This document shows, piece by piece, positions 60,781-64,000 of a stretch of 64,000 nt of DNA. Location: the NCBI RefSeq assembly GCF_000331515.1, contig NZ_AMZO01000003.1:115359-179358 (forward strand). Direction: 5' to 3'. The stretch is from Photobacterium marinum (lineage in GTDB: Bacteria > Pseudomonadota > Gammaproteobacteria > Enterobacterales > Vibrionaceae). The translations under genes and the position numbers were made by a program. Numbering within the stretch: the stretch's first letter is position 1; every line of letters starts with the position of its first letter. The notes beneath the pieces are model-generated. The model was not told where the DNA came from. It saw nothing but the letters and a program-made list of their open reading frames with translations, and made no database searches.

Positions 60781-63594
60781 TCAACTCCCAACTTTCTCTT
60801 CAACCTTCGGTGACAACACACCTTCCATTTGCTGAGTTTCTTCACCAATCAGGCGTTGAGCCATAGCATTAACTTCATCCAAGGTTAGCGATGAAATGAC
60901 TTTGTCCGGGTGAACAACAGCTAACGGGTCTGCATCAAACAGTACGTAGCTGCTCAACATTCTTGCCTGCTCATGGGCATTAGTAAGTCCTGACTTCAGA
61001 TCTGACGTCAATTGAGACTTCACGATTTTAAACTCTTCCTCAGTGAAACCTTTTCTCGCCTCATTAAGAACTTTATTAGTTCCTTTTCTCACCGCCTCCA
61101 GCTTATCAGGCGAAGCGTTAATGTTGAATTCCACTATCGCCTGTCCACTACCATCAAACCAAGTCAGATTAACATACGGGCTATAACTCAGCCCCTGAGC
61201 ATTTCGAAGCGTATCGAAATATCTCTTGTTCAGTAAACGATAAACGAGATCAGCAGTAAATCTGTCCTTAGTCGTTTTCGGCTGTCCCTCTGACATCAGG
61301 CTGTAGAGGTAATTAACTGTATTATCAACCGCTTCCTGAACTTCAAGTGATGCAACAGATACCTTAGGATTTGATTTATAGTCCGTTATAGGTACTGCCG
61401 ATTCCATCGAAATTCCGCCAAGATAACGCTTAATCATAGTGGCAAACTCTTCTGTCGAAATATCGGCACTCACCACCAGTTTGAAATTACGGTTCTTCTT
61501 CATCAAGAGATCGACAACTGTCTGCACCTGCTCCGGCTCTACCTTTTGATAGTCAGCTCCGGTCATGACCAAATACGGACTTTCAGACGGAAATAATGAA
61601 CCAACAAAGCGATTAATAAACTTACCTTGTGGCGACGCCAGCCAGTTATCCTGCTTTAGAGCCAGCTCTTTTTGCACCGCATAAAACTGCGACTCATCTA
61701 CTTTTGCCGCTGTCATTGCCTGATACAGCACAGAGAAAGCAAACGGTAATTCACCTTTGACTGCTTCACTATATAAACCATGCGATGTTGGCCATACAAC
61801 AGGTTCAAGATACATATTGTGACGTTGTCGCAGTTTATCAAAATCCGCCACGCTGATACCTGCGAGACCGCTTCTCGCAAATACTGCGTTTGTCATATTA
61901 CCGGCATGATGAAGCTCTGGAGGTAGAGCAGCCAGACCACCAGAAGACATCAAGTAGATAAAGACATTCTCTCCCGCTTCCGGCATCTGCTTTAGCCAGA
62001 CTTCGATACCGTTTGCCAACACCCAGCGATGAAGAGTCGGCTCGACCGCTGTATAGGAGCGAATCTCACCTCCTTTTTCTGGCTCCGGAAAGGCATCTAC
62101 AGAGGCTGACGAAACGGCTAACATTTCACCCGGAGCTGCAAACTGCTCTCTGAACAATGAATATGAATCTTTGGCCGTTTTCGGGTTTCCTTCCCTTGTA
62201 TAGCCAAATACAGGCTTAAAGTCAGAAGTCAGGTAATCTTTGATAGCCTGATTAAGCTCCTTCTTACTCAGCCTTTTCACAAATTGTTGTAGCTGGTGTC
62301 GAATCGCTTCTTTATCCATTAATGTATAACCATCGATCAGTGAATAAAGACGATCCTCTGCGTAATCGATAGCATTCTTATTTAGCCAGTTAGTCTCTAG
62401 GTTATTGATATCATTTTGCCAAGTTTGTCTGATCGTAGTCAGCTCAACACTACTGACACCATGATCACGCAGAGAAGCCAGCTCTTTAGCCATAAACTGC
62501 TGCGCAGCTAAACGATCAGACTCAGTGAATTCAGCAAAGATATAGCCAAAGTAGCGATTAATAATCAGTGAACGATAAACGAAAATATTGAGCAATGGTG
62601 CCTGTGTTTCCATTCGGCGATCATTCAAGCGCTCAGCAATCGCCTGCATCACTGTTTGCTCCATCAACATCGTCTGGTAATCAGATTCCGTTGTCATCTT
62701 GCGATCACTGATTTCAGTCAACAGTGTCATAGCAGGATGTTGACCGGCAGAACCTGATACAAACATCGACTCAGTATTCAATGGCGCAATAGTTTTTTCA
62801 CCCCAGCTCAATGCACTTGAGTCAGACTTACCAGCCGTATTCAGCTTAGAAGAAAAATATTTCGCAATCATTGGCTCCAGCTGTTTACGATCAATGTCGC
62901 CGCTGATAATGAGTTCTGTTTTCTCCGGCAGATAATTCGCCTTATAAAACGCCAGCAGGCTTGCACGATCAATTTTTTTGATGTTTTCCTGAGTACCAAG
63001 AACTTCGCGTCCTTCATAATCACTGCCTTCCAACAGGGCTTCAAACAATTTCTGGTCGACAGATTTATCTTCAAGTTGAGCAAATCGGAATTCTCCTAAC
63101 ACTGCCCCTTTCTCATTTTCAATCAAAGCCGGATCCAGCGTTAACTTACCAGTGGCAATATCACTCAGCCAGGTAATTGCACTTTCAATTTTCTTATTGT
63201 TTGGAATATCAATTTGATAGTGAGTGGTTTCGTGGCTGGTAAAAGCATTTAAATCACTGCCGAATGATACGCCAGCTTCTTCAAACATCGCCTCCACCCG
63301 CTCAGCACCAAAACTTTCACCTCCCAGCAATGCCATATGCTCTAAAAAATGCGCATAACCGGCTTGTGCTGCGGTTTCATCTACCGCACCGGTATGAACC
63401 AAAAGACGGAGGGATACTTTTTCATCGTTAACAGAACGCAAATGATACTGCATTCCGTTTTCCAATTGCCCTTGAACCCACTGAATGTCAGCCTGAAGTG
63501 GCTGTGACTGAGTCTCCGTTTCCCGTTGACATGCGACAAGCAACAATGTGGCAAATATCATGCCCCAGGGTTTTACTAACCGTTGTATTTTCAT
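60781..63594 (-). CDS. M16-family zinc metallopeptidase lipoprotein
   Basis: 937 aa with a lipobox LLVAC (Cys22) and the inverted zinc motif HxxEH: HFLEH at 82-86, with the third ligand Glu in NEKGAVLGEF about 75 residues later. Two M16 halves are present, the second (from about 480) inactive, as in pitrilysin-like and PqqL-like peptidases. Anchored in the envelope and probably degrading peptides in the periplasm. ATG 63594; the region upstream holds its promoter. No neighbour links it to the T6SS. Confidence 0.92.
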   Translation of the reverse strand: MKIQRLVKPWGMIFATLLLVACQRETETQSQPLQADIQWVQGQLENGMQYHLRSVNDEKVSLRLLVHTGAVDETAAQAGYAHFLEHMALLGGESFGAERVEAMFEEAGVSFGSDLNAFTSHETTHYQIDIPNNKKIESAITWLSDIATGKLTLDPALIENEKGAVLGEFRFAQLEDKSVDQKLFEALLEGSDYEGREVLGTQENIKKIDRASLLAFYKANYLPEKTELIISGDIDRKQLEPMIAKYFSSKLNTAGKSDSSALSWGEKTIAPLNTESMFVSGSAGQHPAMTLLTEISDRKMTTESDYQTMLMEQTVMQAIAERLNDRRMETQAPLLNIFVYRSLIINRYFGYIFAEFTESDRLAAQQFMAKELASLRDHGVSSVELTTIRQTWQNDINNLETNWLNKNAIDYAEDRLYSLIDGYTLMDKEAIRHQLQQFVKRLSKKELNQAIKDYLTSDFKPVFGYTREGNPKTAKDSYSLFREQFAAPGEMLAVSSASVDAFPEPEKGGEIRSYTAVEPTLHRWVLANGIEVWLKQMPEAGENVFIYLMSSGGLAALPPELHHAGNMTNAVFARSGLAGISVADFDKLRQRHNMYLEPVVWPTSHGLYSEAVKGELPFAFSVLYQAMTAAKVDESQFYAVQKELALKQDNWLASPQGKFINRFVGSLFPSESPYLVMTGADYQKVEPEQVQTVVDLLMKKNRNFKLVVSADISTEEFATMIKRYLGGISMESAVPITDYKSNPKVSVASLEVQEAVDNTVNYLYSLMSEGQPKTTKDRFTADLVYRLLNKRYFDTLRNAQGLSYSPYVNLTWFDGSGQAIVEFNINASPDKLEAVRKGTNKVLNEARKGFTEEEFKIVKSQLTSDLKSGLTNAHEQARMLSSYVLFDADPLAVVHPDKVISSLTLDEVNAMAQRLIGEETQQMEGVLSPKVEEKVGS

Positions 63595-63719
63595 ATTAAA
63601 CCTGCATTTTCAATACACTGGACTGATATATCCATTAACAATCATTCCCAACACTCATAGTGCGGATAGTTTTATCAGTTTTGAACAGTGTTTTAAAGTA
63701 ATTTAAAAAATTCAATCAG
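63595..63719. other. Upstream region of the M16 gene
   Basis: 125 bases of AT-rich sequence with the promoter of the M16 gene; nothing else was recognised. Confidence 0.4.
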
Positions 63720-63788
63720 CTATATCTCTATTTTCAAGAAGGAATCTGATTTCAAGTTCAAATCAGACAGAATTAAAGGGAGATATAG
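63720..63788. repeat. Nested inverted repeats, 69 bases
   Basis: An outer 9-bp stem CTATATCTC (63720-63728) / GAGATATAG (63780-63788) encloses an inner 8-bp stem TCTGATTT (63745-63752) / AAATCAGA (63760-63767) with a 7-nt loop. It lies between the M16 promoter region and the terminators of the incoming minus-strand transcript. No coding sense; a structured RNA or small repeat unit is possible. Confidence 0.45.
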
Positions 63789-63859
63789 AAATAAAAACGA
63801 GTGACAAATTACGAGAGAACATTCAGCCAAAGGGCTATCAAGAACGGAAGTTGCATACG

Positions 63860-63887
63860 AAAAAGCCTTTGTCTTTCGACAAGGGCT
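63860..63887 (-). terminator. Intrinsic terminator, minus strand (second of two)
   Basis: On the minus strand AGCCCTTGTC-GAAA-GACAAAGGCT followed by TTTT (A-run at 63860-63864). A near-perfect 10-bp stem with a GAAA tetraloop: a strong terminator for a transcript entering from the right. Confidence 0.88.
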
Positions 63888-63924
63888 CATTCGTCCGAAG
63901 AACAAGCGTCAACTAAGTACAAAC

Positions 63925-63947
63925 AAAAAAGGCCTAGTTTAAGCCTT
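63925..63947 (-). terminator. Intrinsic terminator, minus strand (first of two)
   Basis: Minus strand AAGGC ... GCCTT (63947-63943 with 63933-63929) followed by TTTT, just downstream of the tRNA-like 3' end. Confidence 0.65.
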
Positions 63948-63955
63948 CAGTACAG

Positions 63956-64000
63956 TGGCGGAGCGGTCGGGATCTCGAACGGGGAGCACACGACGGGCAG
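63956..64000 (-). tRNA. tRNA-like 3' end (partial, anomalous T arm), cut by the window edge
   Basis: Read on the minus strand, the last 45 bases end in GTTCGAGATCCCGACCGCTC and CGCCA, resembling the T-loop (TTCGA), acceptor strand and encoded CCA of tRNA-Asp. However the base before the loop side, CCCCG, cannot pair with the TCCCG/CCCGA on the other side, so the T stem does not fold. The two terminators behind it fit the end of a tRNA or rRNA operon. Either a diverged or pseudo-tRNA, or damaged sequence at the edge. Confidence 0.35.

Noticed and set aside
1..64000. CRISPR arrays, insertion sequences, integrases or phage genes
   Set aside because: No regularly spaced repeats, transposase or integrase motifs were seen anywhere in the window.

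Overview
The window looks like a chromosomal segment of a marine gammaproteobacterium, most probably a member of the Vibrionaceae. The reasons are the moderate GC content, the linked speA-speB genes, a ToxR-family membrane regulator with a small membrane partner, and secretion clusters laid out as in Vibrio, Photobacterium and Aeromonas. Family assignments below come from reading motifs and gene order; no database search was run.

Layout. (1) 1-5.9 kb: the end of speA, then speB (arginine to putrescine via agmatine), an HBM-type chemoreceptor, a small two-TM SLATT-like protein and a second-type peptide deformylase. (2) 5.9-16.0 kb, minus strand: a Ysc-type type III secretion operon, sctB-C-D-E-F-G-I-J-K-L, ending in a class-I chaperone and a 927-aa secreted-protein candidate. 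A separate chaperone/479-aa candidate pair lies at 16.3-18.2 kb. Export apparatus, ATPase, needle tip and translocators are absent here. (3) 18.4-20.9 kb: a PuuB-like oxidase and PotD, so polyamine genes lie on both sides of the T3SS block. (4) 20.9-24.5 kb: an AT-rich stretch with an overlapping VtrA/VtrC-like (ToxR/ToxS-like) pair, two tandem small paralogs (the second with an in-frame stop) and an unknown 307-aa gene. (5) 24.6-56.4 kb: a type VI secretion cluster. On the minus strand, in transcription order, it reads tssA-hcp-tssB-tssC-tssC2-tssE-F-G-clpV, an unknown 336-aa gene, an embedded four-gene module (ATP-grasp ligase, sensor-MFS fusion and two orphan periplasmic binding proteins), fha-tssJ-K-L-M, a short kinase, an unknown 408-aa gene and an HExxH metalloprotease candidate. 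vgrG, a small adaptor-like gene and PAAR diverge on the plus strand. (6) 56.8-63.6 kb: a GlxA/FtrA-type regulator, a VOC protein, a right-handed beta-helix lipoprotein and an M16 peptidase lipoprotein. (7) The last 300 bases hold two minus-strand terminators and a tRNA-like 3' end entering from the right edge.

How it works together. The T3SS operon builds the secretin, rings, inner rod, needle and stator. Its two chaperone/substrate pairs are its likely cargo. The VtrA/VtrC-like pair lies between the two secretion loci and could respond to an envelope signal such as bile. The T6SS carries phospho-control parts (kinase, FHA) but no visible PppA phosphatase, and its TssM has lost a recognisable Walker A. 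The embedded ligase/MFS/binding-protein module has no place in the T6SS machine and is the best candidate for an undescribed function: it could make, move and sense a small ligation product alongside the T6SS. A second point of note is the sctE reading frame, which at an A6 tract runs on through the overprinted needle gene into sctG.
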